Part shown: positions 1 through 11,800 of the stretch, one piece after another
Layout: the number at the start of each line of letters is the position of its first letter
How positions within the stretch are numbered: the stretch's first letter is position 1
DNA from: Rhabditoides inermis
Taxonomy: Eukaryota; Nematoda; Chromadorea; Rhabditida; Rhabditidae
Direction: 5' to 3'
Assembly: GCA_963966185.1 (NCBI GenBank)
Contig: CAWZYM010000396.1
Span: 1 to 64,000 of the forward strand
Length of the DNA stretch: 64,000 bases
Translations under genes and position numbers: made by a program
Notes under the pieces: model-generated
Databases searched by the model: none
The model's input: the letters and a program-made list of their open reading frames with translations, nothing else
What the model was told of the DNA's origin: nothing

Positions 1-223
1 AACAGCAGGTAGACAATCGGCAGCCCGTGCGTCCAGAAGTTGAGCTGAAATCGAATCATAGACATGAAACGACAAAGTCGAGCCACACGAAACGACTGAC
101 GAGTTCATTGTGGCAGGTGAAGGCGCTCTTGTAGTAGTAGGTCTTGGGCTGGTGCATGGGTCGGTAGCCGAACTTGATGTGCGATCGCTGTAGCAGCGTC
201 GGCACCTCGGTGGCTGTGAGCAT
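1..223 (-). CDS. PAQR family receptor (adiponectin/progestin receptor-like), N-terminal part
   Basis: This is the first part of a multi-exon minus-strand gene that runs off the left edge. Exon 1 (223 to 101) encodes about 41 residues, including GYRP and the HNE motif. A GTCAGT donor follows, then a 56-nt intron, and exon 2 (44 to 1) resumes in frame to give HNELLNFWTHG. That string matches the family signature just before the first membrane helix of PAQR proteins (HNE-x-x-N-x-W-T-H). PAQRs are seven-helix membrane proteins linked to ceramidase or membrane-fluidity and hormone-like signalling. An in-frame upstream ATG at 277 would add 18 residues (MSGCAVRRR...), and the frame is open further upstream, so the start is uncertain. 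The seven helices themselves lie outside the window. The family call is fairly firm; which PAQR it is cannot be decided. Confidence 0.75.
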
Positions 224-277
224 CGCGCCCTCCGCCCACACTCGCTCCTCGCGCCGCCGCACCGCGCACCCTGACAT

Positions 278-845
278 ACCACAAATGACCACCACCACCC
301 GAGTGACACGCGGAATGACGAGGCGAAAGATGCAGATGCAAGGCAACAGAGAACAGCAAGCACGCCATGATACACCACCTGGATTTTTGAGTGCACTCGG
401 TGGCGAGAACAAATAGTGTGACGGGTGCGGCGAGGCGAGAGCGAGAGAGAGAGAGAGGGAGGGAGGGATGCAGGAGGGGAGAGATCGCGCATGGACACCT
501 TCCAGTGTAGCAGAGACAACCGTGGGCCGGGGCCGAAATCGATGCGCCGCCCTCTCTCTCCCTCCAGCACAGCCGTACAAGGATAGAAGGAGGAGGAGGG
601 GAGAGAAGCACCACCCCTCACACATCAACCCGCCACTATGCGTGTGATAGGCGGCTGTGCATTAGTCGCTGTATGTGTGTGTACTAACACGCTGGCCAGA
701 AGGCCGTCGAAATAGCACGCGCGTCGAGGAGGGCGCAGGCCGAACAGCTGATCGATGAGACATGAAGGGGATTCCCTTCGCTCTCTTCCCACCCCTCTCC
801 CCTCTCGCTCACTCGCTAATTCTCACGGCTGCCGGATAACACGCA

Positions 846-890
<45 letters not shown>

Positions 891-1203
891 GTAAGACCCG
901 GTTTCTTGATCCGGCGACCATTGGCGGCACACAATTGGAGATATTAGGCACACAATTGGAGATATTAGGCTGGGTTGAAGTCTTGTCCACGTCAACTACT
1001 TTGAATTAGGGGCTATTTAGTCAGTAGACGAGAAAAGGGAGTGGTCAACAAAAGACGGCAGAGACACACGCACAATGAAAATAACACACATCGATTCAGG
1101 GAGAGAGAAAGAGAGTAACTAGTTCTCTCCCACTTCCTCATTCCCGCTGAGAGAATAAGAGAGAGACGACACTTTATTGAGGATCACTCGGGTTTCAAAC
1201 GTT
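278..1203. other. Intergenic stretch with (CT)n and a short tandem duplication
   Basis: I see no gene here. It holds GA-rich sequence near 430-470, a (CT)n tract at 848-886, and a perfect 21-bp direct duplication (GCACACAATTGGAGATATTAG twice in a row) at about 927-968. Open frames in this stretch are low-complexity or antisense to the PAQR exon. Confidence 0.6.
848..886. repeat. (CT)n microsatellite
   Basis: About 19 uninterrupted CT dinucleotides between the PAQR and ShKT genes. Confidence 0.9.
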
Positions 1204-2106
1204 TCAGCCGGATGAACAGAGACCACAGGTGAGGGGACACTGTTTGCGCATCAGAGACTGAAAAGAAAACAAGAGAATCTCTCTTCCTCTTCCCCTCTCT
1301 CCACTTTTTGTAAGGTTCTTAACCTTGTAGGCTGGATGAGTGCAGAGTGTTCGTCTGCGGGAACACTCGCTCTCCCCGGACGTACTCACACGCTCACACG
1401 GTCCGCACAAGTCGCTGAAAACAATTATCAACAAAAAGAGGTTGAAAGGACCTGTGGTGGTGCAGATAGCACACGTTCGTGGGCATTGTGTGGCCATGAC
1501 GGATGCATACTGCCGATGGCTGCACAGGTAGCGGAGACGCGCACAGTCGGACACTCGCGTGAACGGATTCACCACGTCCACGCACGCTGAAATGCGTCTG
1601 GTCTATTCTCTATTCTGAACCTATTTTTCCCATCACCTTTTGCCAACGTTGTAGCATTACTGTTAGTATCGTTGTTGACAGCAGCGCACCGATTGCAGGT
1701 GCGAGGACACTGCTGAACACGAAAAACTTGCACAACCTCTTCTGTTACTGCTTACAATAGTCATGACAGTGTAGTAGACGGCTTCATTGCACAGTGATTT
1801 CCGAAAGGGGCAGTCCGATTCGCCAGATTCCGGGTTCTCCTTGTCAACGCATTCTCAAACAGAAGATGAGCATTCGTAATCAAGGATTCACATACCAGTA
1901 CCAGTGGCATTGACATGGACTAGTTGCCTCTCCCTGGCGGGTTCAGTTGTGGAGAGTGTAGTGGCAATAGTGGTAGTGGTGGTAGTGGTGGTAGTGGTTT
2001 CAGCTGTCGTCGTTGCAGGAGTGGTGGTGGCCGGGGTTGTTTTGCGACTGCCCCACGCCGCTTCGACCGCCAGGAATAGCGCCGCCGCTCCGATCACCAC
2101 TCGCAT
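1204..2106 (-). CDS. Secreted Thr-rich protein with three ShKT domains
   Basis: This is a minus-strand multi-exon gene. The start at 2106 gives a signal peptide (MRVVIGAAALFLAVEAAWG), then a Thr-rich linker with nine consecutive Thr. Next come cysteine-rich modules of the ShKT type (six Cys, ending C-x3-C-x2-C). The first runs from about 1847 to 1690 with an internal intron (QCPRTCNRC end). The second lies at about 1580-1450 (QCPRTCAIC end). The third is split between 1414-1324 and 1257-1204 and ends QCPLTCGLCSSG before the stop. ShKT modules in nematodes are common in secreted and cuticle or surface proteins; the function here is unknown. One joint is unclear: a plausible 37-nt intron (GT at about 1451 to TTTTCAG at 1415) would shift the frame between modules two and three, whereas reading through keeps it open. 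The gene is divergent from the next ShKT gene. Confidence 0.7.
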
Positions 2107-2201
2107 CCTGTGTGCCCAGCCGGCTACTGTACCGCTTGCCAACACCTTGTTTTGTAGTTGTACAGATATAAAAGGCGGGCGCATCTAGACAACAGGCAAC
2201 C
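2107..2201. promoter_or_regulatory. 95-bp bidirectional promoter between two ShKT genes
   Basis: This is the whole space between the two divergent start codons (2106 minus, 2202 plus). It contains TATAAAAGG on the plus strand at 2167-2175, about 27 bp before the plus-strand ATG. Read on the minus strand, the same block gives TTTTATATC. Confidence 0.55.
2167..2175 (+). promoter_or_regulatory. TATA box of the plus-strand ShKT gene
   Basis: TATAAAAGG lies 27 bp upstream of the ATG at 2202, so the 5' leader must be extremely short or the message trans-spliced. Confidence 0.5.
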
Positions 2202-2685
2202 ATGCAATTTGTATCTGCATTCTGCCTCTGCGCTCTTCTTGCTGTCGCCACAGCCAAGCTTTCCAAGAAGGCCAAGTCAACGCCCACGCTGCGTCCCACG
2301 GCAATGACCCGCCCACACACGGTCCGCCCCACGACAGCTGCGCCGGGGGACAAGAACGACACGATTCCGATGCAGGTGTACTACGAGAAGGAGCTGGAGG
2401 AGATCATTCGACGGGGTCTGGCGGGTGTGAGTGGAGTGGATGTGGAGGGGATAGTGAGGAAGGTGAGGACACTCTTCAACAAGGCCATGCAAGAACTCGT
2501 CAACGAAAGCAAGCCCAGTGGTGAGTGCGCGGGGGGGGGACAAGCACAGAGTGGATGTGATGGTTGCAGGAGGAGACTGTGTGGACCGCGCCAGCAACTG
2601 CGCATCGATGCGCAGTCTGTGCGAGAAAGAAGAGTACGCGGACCTGATGCGACAAAAGTGCCGCAAGACCTGTCGGCTCTGTTGA
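2202..2685 (+). CDS. Small secreted protein with one C-terminal ShKT domain
   Basis: There are two exons: 2202-2520 and 2570-2685. The 49-nt intron has donor GTGAGT and acceptor TTGCAG, and the splice joins AGTG to GAGGAGAC in phase. The protein has a signal peptide (MQFVSAFCLCALLAVATA), a basic and Thr/Pro-rich stretch, a charged, probably helical middle (YYEKELEEIIRRGL), and a final ShKT module from CVDRASNC to KCRKTCRLC. The stop follows immediately after the last cysteine. Without the splice the frame runs into an unrelated tail, so the spliced model is preferred. It is paired head-to-head with the three-ShKT gene on the other strand, which suggests local duplication and shared expression. 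The molecular role is unknown. Confidence 0.8.
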
Positions 2686-2835
2686 GCCACGCGAACCCAT
2701 AACACTGTGTCATACTCTTATTCTCTCATATATAAACAATGCTGTTTATTACAGAGATCACATTGATATGCAGCACGAACATGACATCATGATGAGAACA
2801 GAATGACCCGTGGGGTGGGAGAGGGGGAGGGGGGT

Positions 2836-5800
2836 TCATACAGTGAGTGCGCGGTCGATGTGTCTCTGTGCGGCGATGCGAGCCGCCTCGCGACTCGTCT
2901 CTCTCCTCGCATACTCCGACGGGCACACCAGACCGAACGACAGGGAATGCAACTGCTCCTGAAGAGGGGGAGGGTGGAGAAAGATGAAGTGAATGTGACA
3001 CTCACGTTGAACACGTTCCTGTACTTTGGCTCGCGCACATATGAGATGTAGAAGTTCTGCGAGAAGCACAGAAGAGCGAACATGTTCTGAAACAAAATTC
3101 CACAAATTCAATTCAATTCAAATAAACTCTGTTAAAGATACAATGGCGACTTATTTTTGACTTGGAATGTTGGAAAGAATCATATTAACCTAAATCTTAA
3201 TCGATTTGTAAAAAAAGAACGGCGATTATCCGTTGCTTTCCAATGTTGCCACTCGCTGTTGCAACATTTTATTTCAAACTCAAATTTGGTCCCGCCACGA
3301 CGTCCATTCCGTTGAACGCTTCAATACTGTAGAAATCGCGAGAGAATACATATCCGCAGATGAACGAAGCTCGCTAACTTACTGTACGGCTCAATGCGTG
3401 TGTGCGCCGATATGGCGCTGACCTCGCCGGTTCGAGTCCTGTCTATGGCAATTGTTTCGCATGAATGGTAATACGTGTTCAAGAGAGCTAGTAGCAGAAA
3501 TAAGTCGCCACTGTTCCTTTAAGCTTGAGTGAACGTGAAAACATAAAACAGTGTACGTTTCGAATGATTGCTGACCGAAATAAGCTTGAGTGTGTTTCTT
3601 CCGTCCTCAGAGTCGACTCGCAGGGCGGAGTGGGCGAAGAAGACGGCGACGAACCAGGCAGACGCGTAGCAGAGCAGGAAGGTGGACAGGGAGCGGAGCA
3701 CCTGCAGGAGAGAGAGAGAGAGAGAGAGAGTGGAGACACGCACACGCCCACCCACCCATCGCGTGTCCTCGCTGCCCTTTCGCGCCGCCTTCCTCCCGGG
3801 CTGCTTCCCCCCTTCTCTCTCCTGCCCCTCCACTCCCACCACCTGACTCGATGGTCCGCGGTTGCGAGAGCGACGCAGACCCTTCTCTACAAACAAAGCG
3901 CATTCACAGTATCCGGGCTCCTTACCGTTCTTCCTGACGACAAAGTATACTCCCATGACGCATACGACGCAGAACATGTTCTGCAGGATGGTGAACGCCG
4001 TCCAGAACAACGCCACCTGGACAAGGTAGGCATACGGTGGCGCTCATATTATACTAATTCAGTACATCAAGGATATTACACATGTGAACAATGACACTGA
4101 AGGCTGTTTATCTGCTATGCTCTAAGCGTACCCCATTGGCGGTGGCCCATGTGATGGAGCAGTGCAGGATCTCGTGGTCTCGCACGTCTGCGAACAGGAA
4201 CTTGGTATAGAGGGATACGAGGGCGAGAGCAAACATGGGACAGATGAACGCCACACTGTACCACGTCTTGTTCCAGAAGCGGTGCCTGCACATGAACACA
4301 TCTCTCTCTCTCTCCCTCCCTCCCTCTCTCACTCTCACTCTTTCTCACTCTCTCTCTCCCCCTCTCTCTCACTCTCTCTCACTCTATCTCTCCCCCTCTC
4401 TCCCACTCACTCTCTCTCCCTCTCTCTCCCTCTCTCTTTCTTTCTATCTCTCCCCCTCTCTCCCTCTCCAGCACTCACTTGAGAGGGACCATGACCGCAA
4501 TCAGCAAGTCGATAGTGAGGGCCATATAGGCAGATGAGTGCAAGGACATGCCTGAAAATAATATAATATACTTTTCTATTTGGCGTGTTTTGACGACGTA
4601 GAATTTGGCAAAAAATTAATAATGACTTGGAACATCGTTTTCCGTACCGAGTATATTGGGCCAGAGCATGTAGAAACACTCGCGCTGGTAGATGGGTTTG
4701 CTCTGAAAAAAGTGACATCAGAGCTCGCGCAGAGTACACATATGTGTGTATGGACGAGAATAGAATAGTGTCAACTACAGATGGAACGCGATTAGAGAGT
4801 GCGAAGTGAGTGTAGTGGACGTACGGTGATGAGAAAGTGTGTGGATACGATGAGATCGGAGACGAGCAGCAGGTTGTGGCAGGCGGAGAGGAAAGCCACC
4901 AGCACACCTACAACACACAGTATCAATATCAATGTGTATCAATAGGACATAGGATACATCTCTTACAGATGGTTTGGGGGTAGAAATTGCTACCGCTCCA
5001 GTCCACTTTACATTTTAACGACTACGTGTTGAAGACTAGCCCGAACGGCGCTGGCGCGCCGCTCGGGCTAGGGCCGCCTTCGGCGGCCTCACCACTCAAA
5101 CATCAAAACTGAAATCATCACTCAAAACTAATTCCAGAACTAAAATATGTCCACAAACTTCTAATCTAACTAAGAAGTACATTACAAGACAGAATACCAA
5201 AATTGAAGACAATTGAACGTTGTTTACAAAATTGTTCACTTGTTTACACTTTATGTAAACAACATTTTTGAACTCCCCTCTTAGTCTACTACACGATACA
5301 CATCTTTAAAACACGTTTTCAGGTTGTTTACACATTTGTTAACTTGTTTACAACATCTGTAAACAACATTTTTGAACTCATCAATAATGTTACTAAGCAT
5401 TTGGCATCTTCAAAACACATTTTCAGGTTGTTTACAAAGTTGTTTACTTGTTTACATCATCTGTAAACAGCATTTTTGAACTCGCCTCCAAGTCTACATC
5501 ATCTTAGATACCTTCTTAACAAACTTTTGATTTGTTCACAAAGTTGTTTACTTGTTGACAAACATGTAAACAACAACATCGCTGACTTGCCTCCAGGTCA
5601 CATACCAAGTTTGGACTCTTTGGCATCAAAACTGACCGAGATATAACATTACCATATTTGGAATTATGCAAATGAGGTCATTAGTCAAAATATAAATCAC
5701 CGACCCTACAGTACCCTATCCCTAAAAGGGCATCTCATTAGCTCGAAAACAAAGCATAGTTTACATAGAACTGGCCATCTCGCAGATTCTATGTTCTCAA

Positions 5801-8800
5801 ATATGCAAATTTTCTAGGGAGAACCCATATAAGGAAATGTCTTAATAACACCCCAGGTGAACGATTGCGTGCGGTGATCACCTAGGATCTAATTTCCATA
5901 CCTCAACCCCCAATGATCACTACAACTTGAGATACAACTGCGGAACGACAGACAGACACCATAGCATAATTTATAGGGGGTGGGCGGGTGACTAGCGGGC
6001 CGGAGGCTCGCTTCGCTCGCCTCCGCCCCGCTAGTGGCAGCGGCTTCGCCGCCGCATTGCGCGCCAAGGCTCGCGCGCCTTCGGCGCGCTCGCCTTTTTG
6101 CGATAATAAGTAAAAAAGATCTCTAACAGGATTCTACTTGAATATGGAACGTTTGAGCTTTGTTTACTTTTTGTTTACTTGTTTACTTCACTTGTGAACA
6201 ATAGTTTTGAACTCAGTACTTGGTCTAGTACACGTTAGACACCTTTAAGAAGAGATTTGGCGTTGTTTACCTTTTTGTTTACTTGTTTACATGATTTGTA
6301 AACAATAAATATGAACTCAGTACTTGGTCAAGTACACGTTAGATACCTTTAGAATGAGATTTGGAGTTGTTTACTTATTTGTTTACTTGTTTACATCTCA
6401 AATAAACAACAAAATCGAACTTAGTGTTTTGCGTACTACACGTTGAAGACCTTTAAAACACATTTCTGAGTTGTTTACAGATTTGTTTACTTGTTTACAT
6501 GACTTGTAAACAATAAATATGAACTGAGTATTTGGTCTAGTGCACGTTAGATACCTTTAAAAAGAGATTTGGAGTTGTTTACTTCTTTGTTTACTTGTTT
6601 ACTGTTGTTGTTTACCAAAAATTTTGACGTTGTTTACTTGTTACTTGTACCAAGTATCAAGTCTCTAGGTCTAAAACTGACAGAGTTCATATAGAAACGT
6701 CACAAGTTTCAGATTCTAAGTCCAGAGTTCTTAGTGAACCCATATAAGGAATTATGCAAATGAGGTGCCAGGTAAACGCGAGCGTCACAGGACTATATCA
6801 ACTGTAACCCTATAAGGAGAAGTTTCTAGGTCGACGCCATAGAGCTGGAGACCTCTGGACAAACAAACAAACAGACAGACACACGCCATAGCAAATTTAA
6901 GGGAGCCGGCAGGGGCAGACTAGCGGGCCGGAGGCTCGCTTCGCTCGCCTCCGGCCCGCTAGTGGCGGCGGCTTCGCCGCCGCACTGCGCTCCGAGGCTC
7001 GCGCGCCTTCGGCGCGCTCGCCTCTCCGCGTCAACTCATCAAAAAATCAAATCTGAACTCTCCTATGGGTCTAGTACACATCAGACATCGGAATTTCAAG
7101 TATTGGAGTTGTTTACTATTTTGTTTATTTGTTTACCTAACTGGTAAACACTACTTTGTAAATGGCCGATTGATTTAGTATCGATTCGACATTAAAATCA
7201 TAAGATTTGGAGTTGTTTACTTGTTTGTTTACTTGTTTAATGTTGTTGTTTACCAAAAAATTGAACTTGTTTTCTTGTTATCTGTATAAGTTTGAACCTT
7301 CTACCTTGAAAACCAACCGAGATATACATTTAATACAATTTTCAGTATTAAACAGACAAAAATGAGAAAAAAAATTGAAACATTTATTAAAAACCTGAAC
7401 TAATTCATGAATAAATGTATTACGGTAGTGATAATTTAAAAGGAAAATCCAGATGTCAACTCTCATCTAGACGAAAGTTACAGGGTCGTAAAGTGAAATT
7501 TGAAATTCATGCTAATTTATCTCAGGTGACATGTGAGAGGCGACAGGTGAGACGGTACCTGGCAGGTACTCAGGACCTAAGGTGTCATTGGTGAAGGGAA
7601 AGAGAGAATTAAAAATAGTTTTTCTAAGAAGTTTAAACATAGTTGTACTGTATTTTACGTTTTGCATCTTACCTGATTGATCCTGTCAGCGGTCAATATG
7701 CTCAACTGCAAAAATGAGCCACATTTAGTTGAAAATGAAGGTTTTTTGAAAAAGTGAAATCCTTCTACAGTGAAGCGAAAAATCTGAATCTTTGTCAGTA
7801 AATATTAGTTTTTGAGTTATGAATTACTGTGTAAAATCCAGGTCTCAAATCTTATGTAGTAAGGGATTGTAGTTGATCTAGTGAACCATGAAATATGATT
7901 TTTATTTTCAGTAATAGAGTTGAGCACACGTGTTTGTGTTAATTGTGCCATAGAGAGTAATTTACCATAAAAATTTGAAAAATTAATATTGAAAACGAAA
8001 GAAGTTATGATCAAAAATGTAAAATTTCTACGAAAATTTGAATATTTATATTTTGAAAACGGAATGAGTATTGTATTTGAAATTGAAATGGTGTGAACGG
8101 CCAAGTGTCTTCTATCATCAGCTAAAGTTTGAAAATTTAGTCTTGAAAACTAACAAAGATATTCAAGGTTTTTGCGTTTTGCATCTTACGTGATTGATCC
8201 TGTCAGAAAATGAAAAATGCTGTAAAACTATTTTGAACTAATATTTGATAATGAAACTGTAAAATTGTAAATAACATGCATGTTTTATGTTACTGTGCAA
8301 GTTTCATGAAAAAATATGAAGTTTGAAGGTAGGTTTACATAGAAGTGAACCGAGTTGTTAGTGAACCCATTTAAGGAAATTAGATAGGAACCTATGCTAA
8401 TGTGTGTCTGTTAAGAGTGATTAGTTGATCTTAAGTTTGTAGTTTGATTGTGAAAAGTTTCTTCAGTATTGAGTTATGTCCTTCTGAAATTTTGGAAATT
8501 CTATATAAACCCATATAAGGAGTTATCGGAATGAGTCCTAGTGACTTGTGCCTAGTCACTATAATGTGCTTAGTCTAAGTTTGGAGTTTCGGAACTTCAT
8601 ATGGAAACGTGGACTGAGCATTTGGATAAATAGTTTTTTCAGGCTATGTCAAGTTGTTAGTAAAGTCATACGGTAAGTAGAGGTGTGAGTGTGAAAATGA
8701 AACGATTGCATGCGGTGAACAGTAGAATGTTAAGTTTACAATGTGAGCTCTGTGTATGTAATGGTCGCTGAGCTACATGTTGTGAACGACAAACAAACAA

Positions 8801-11800
8801 CGACCATAGCAAATTTTATATAGCCCCAGCCGGGGCGAAACTTCAAAAATTCAAAACTTAGATAAAATTCTGAAAATATTCATAGTAGATGATATGAGTG
8901 TACTGATCAATAAATTATGAAATCCAACTCTCAATTGTGACATAAGCGAAAATATCGGCCAACGGCCGAAATTTCGGCCAACTTTCATTGAAAAAAGACG
9001 GTCATTGCACCATTCGGGTTCAAGGACCGAAAACTTTGAAAATTCGTAATAAATCGTAGAAAAGTGTTAGAGAGTCGAGACTAATCGAACGCATAGTGAT
9101 ACACGTCTAGAATCACTGACAGTTCTCAGAATCTACCACGACTGAATCTGAAGACGTGGCGATCGTTCAAAAGTGCATAAAACCCTGCAGACCAAGGAAT
9201 CGGCCACGAAGGAATCGACTTGGTTCTAATGAAGGGACTGAATTTGATCTTTTGCTGCACGAGAATCTAGGAACCAACGAACCAACTCATCTTCTAGTGC
9301 ATCTTAGACACATTTAGAATAAGTTTTGAACTTGTTTACTTTTTCGTTTACTTGTAGCATCAAAACTGACAGAGATACAAATTAACTGTATTTGGAGGTA
9401 TGCAATTGAGGTGAAATACTAAAATTTAAATCACGATCTCTACCGTAGCCTAACTCTAAAAGGAGAACTCAGTAACTCAAAAACGAAGCATACTTTACAT
9501 AGAATAATCATCGGTCAGATTCTATGTTCAAATGGCGAATTCTTAGTAAACCCCTATAAGGAGTTATGCAAATGAGCTGTCAGATAGAATCCTGCATCTC
9601 AGGTACCAACTGAGCTTGAGTCTGAAACCACATTCCAGTAGCTGTAGCGGGAAGCTCTGTGCAAATGAGGAACGACAAACACGCAGACACCATAGCAAAT
9701 TTTATAGGGGGAGGCGGTGGAAACTTCAAAAATTCAAAACTTAGATAAAATTCTGAAAATATTCATAGTAGATGATATGAGTGTACTGATCAATAAATTA
9801 TGAAATCCAACTCTCAATTGTGACATAAGCGAAAATATCGGCCAACGGCCGAAATTTCGGCCAACTTTCATTGAAAAAAGACGGTCATTGCACCATTCGG
9901 GTTCAAGGACCGAAAACTTTGAAAATTCGTAATAAATCGTAGAAAAGTGTTAGAGAGTCGAGACTAATCGAACGCATAGTGATACACGTCTAGAATCACT
10001 GACAGTTCTCAGAATCTACCACGACTGAATCTGAAGACGTGGCGATCGTTCAAAAGTGCATAAAACCCTGCAGACCAAGGAATCGGCCACGAAGGAATCG
10101 ACTTGGTTCTAATGAAGGGACTGAATTTGATCTTTTGCTGCACGAGAATCTAGGAACCAACGAACCAACTCATCTTCTAGTGCATCTTAGACACATTTAG
10201 AATAAGTTTTGAACTTGTTTACTTTTTCGTTTACTTGTAGCATCAAAACTGACAGAGATACAAATTAACTGTATTTGGAGGTATGCAATTGAGGTGAAAT
10301 ACTAAAATTTAAATCACGATCTCTACCGTAGCCTAACTCTAAAAGGAGAACTCAGTAACTCAAAAACGAAGCATACTTTACATAGAATAATCATCGGTCA
10401 GATTCTATGTTCAAATGGCGAATTCTTAGTAAACCCCTATAAGGAGTTATGCAAATGAGCTGTCAGATAGAATCCTGCATCTCAGGTACCAACTGAGCTT
10501 GAGTCTGAAACCACATTCCAGTAGCTGTAGCGGGAAGCTCTGTGCAAATGAGGAACGACAAACACGCAGACACCATAGCAAATTTTATAGGGGGAGGCGG
10601 TGGAAACTTCAAAAATTCAAAACTTAGATAAAATTCTGAAAATATTCATAGTAGATGATATGAGTGTACTGATCAATAAATTATGAAATCCAACTCTCAA
10701 TTGTGACATAAGCGAAAATATCGGCCAACGGCCGAAATTTCGGCCAACTTTCATTGAAAAAAGACGGTCATTGCACCATTCGGGTTCAAGGACCGAAAAC
10801 TTTGAAAATTCGTAATAAATCGTAGAAAAGTGTTAGAGAGTCGAGACTAATCGAACGCATAGTGATACACGTCTAGAATCACTGACAGTTCTCAGAATCT
10901 ACCACGACTGAATCTGAAGACGTGGCGATCGTTCAAAAGTGCATAAAACCCTGCAGACCAAGGAATCGGCCACGAAGGAATCGACTTGGTTCTAATGAAG
11001 GGACTGAATTTGATCTTTTGCTGCACGAGAATCTAGGAACCAACGAACCAACTCATCTTCTAGTGCATCTTAGACACATTTAGAATAAGTTTTGAACTTG
11101 TTTACTTTTTCGTTTACTTGTAGCATCAAAACTGACAGAGATACAAATTAACTGTATTTGGAGGTATGCAATTGAGGTGAAATACTAAAATTTAAATCAC
11201 GATCTCTACCGTAGCCTAACTCTAAAAGGAGAACTCAGTAACTCAAAAACGAAGCATACTTTACATAGAATAATCATCGGTCAGATTCTATGTTCAAATG
11301 GCGAATTCTTAGTAAACCCCTATAAGGAGTTATGCAAATGAGCTGTCAGATAGAATCCTGCATCTCAGGTACCAACTGAGCTTGAGTCTGAAACCACATT
11401 CCAGTAGCTGTAGCGGGAAGCTCTGTGCAAATGAGGAACGACAAACACGCAGACACCATAGCAAATTTTATAGGGGGAGGCGGTGGAAACTTCAAAAATT
11501 CAAAACTTAGATAAAATTCTGAAAATATTCATAGTAGATGATATGAGTGTACTGATCAATAAATTATGAAATCCAACTCTCAATTGTGACATAAGCGAAA
11601 ATATCGGCCAACGGCCGAAATTTCGGCCAACTTTCATTGAAAAAAGACGGTCATTGCACCATTCGGGTTCAAGGACCGAAAACTTTGAAAATTCGTAATA
11701 AATCGTAGAAAAGTGTTAGAGAGTCGAGACTAATCGAACGCATAGTGATACACGTCTAGAATCACTGACAGTTCTCAGAATCTACCACGACTGAATCTGA

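Larger units (their letters stand above)
5219..7255. other. Dense cluster of TGTTTAC/GTAAACA motifs
   Basis: By eye I count about 37 occurrences of GTTTAC or GTAAAC in 2 kb, many in triplets such as TTGTTTAC-n-TTGTTTACTTGTTTAC. TTGTTTAC is the consensus site of FOXO/DAF-16 forkhead factors. The motifs belong to the repeat monomers, so a regulatory role is only a possibility. Confidence 0.6.
5093..8837. repeat. Older, diverged monomers of the 883-bp repeat family
   Basis: Roughly four units of about 0.8-1.0 kb end in variants of CCATAGCAAATTTTATAGGG (near 5970, 6885 and 8800). They share internal blocks with the homogeneous monomer: CATCAAAACTGACCGAGATA, CCCATATAAGG and TTATGCAAATGAG. Several units also contain dense TTGTTTAC/GTAAACAA motifs. 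Divergence among them is obvious by eye, unlike the next block. Confidence 0.75.

Noticed and set aside
56..628. Long minus-strand frame reaching 190 residues at the left edge
   Set aside because: Only its 3' part (to 101) is the PAQR exon; the upstream portion is GC-rich leader sequence without family similarity.
3386..3448. Functional tRNA gene
   Set aside because: The B-box is good, but no matching 5' acceptor stem exists and the T-stem has a mismatch; kept only as a tRNA-like relic inside a MITE.
4115..4537. Long frames of Leu/Ser or Arg/Glu in CT/GA tracts (also 26781-27137, 45912-46300, 51695-52322)
   Set aside because: They are translations of dinucleotide or tetranucleotide repeats lying in introns or spacers, with no splice or homology support.
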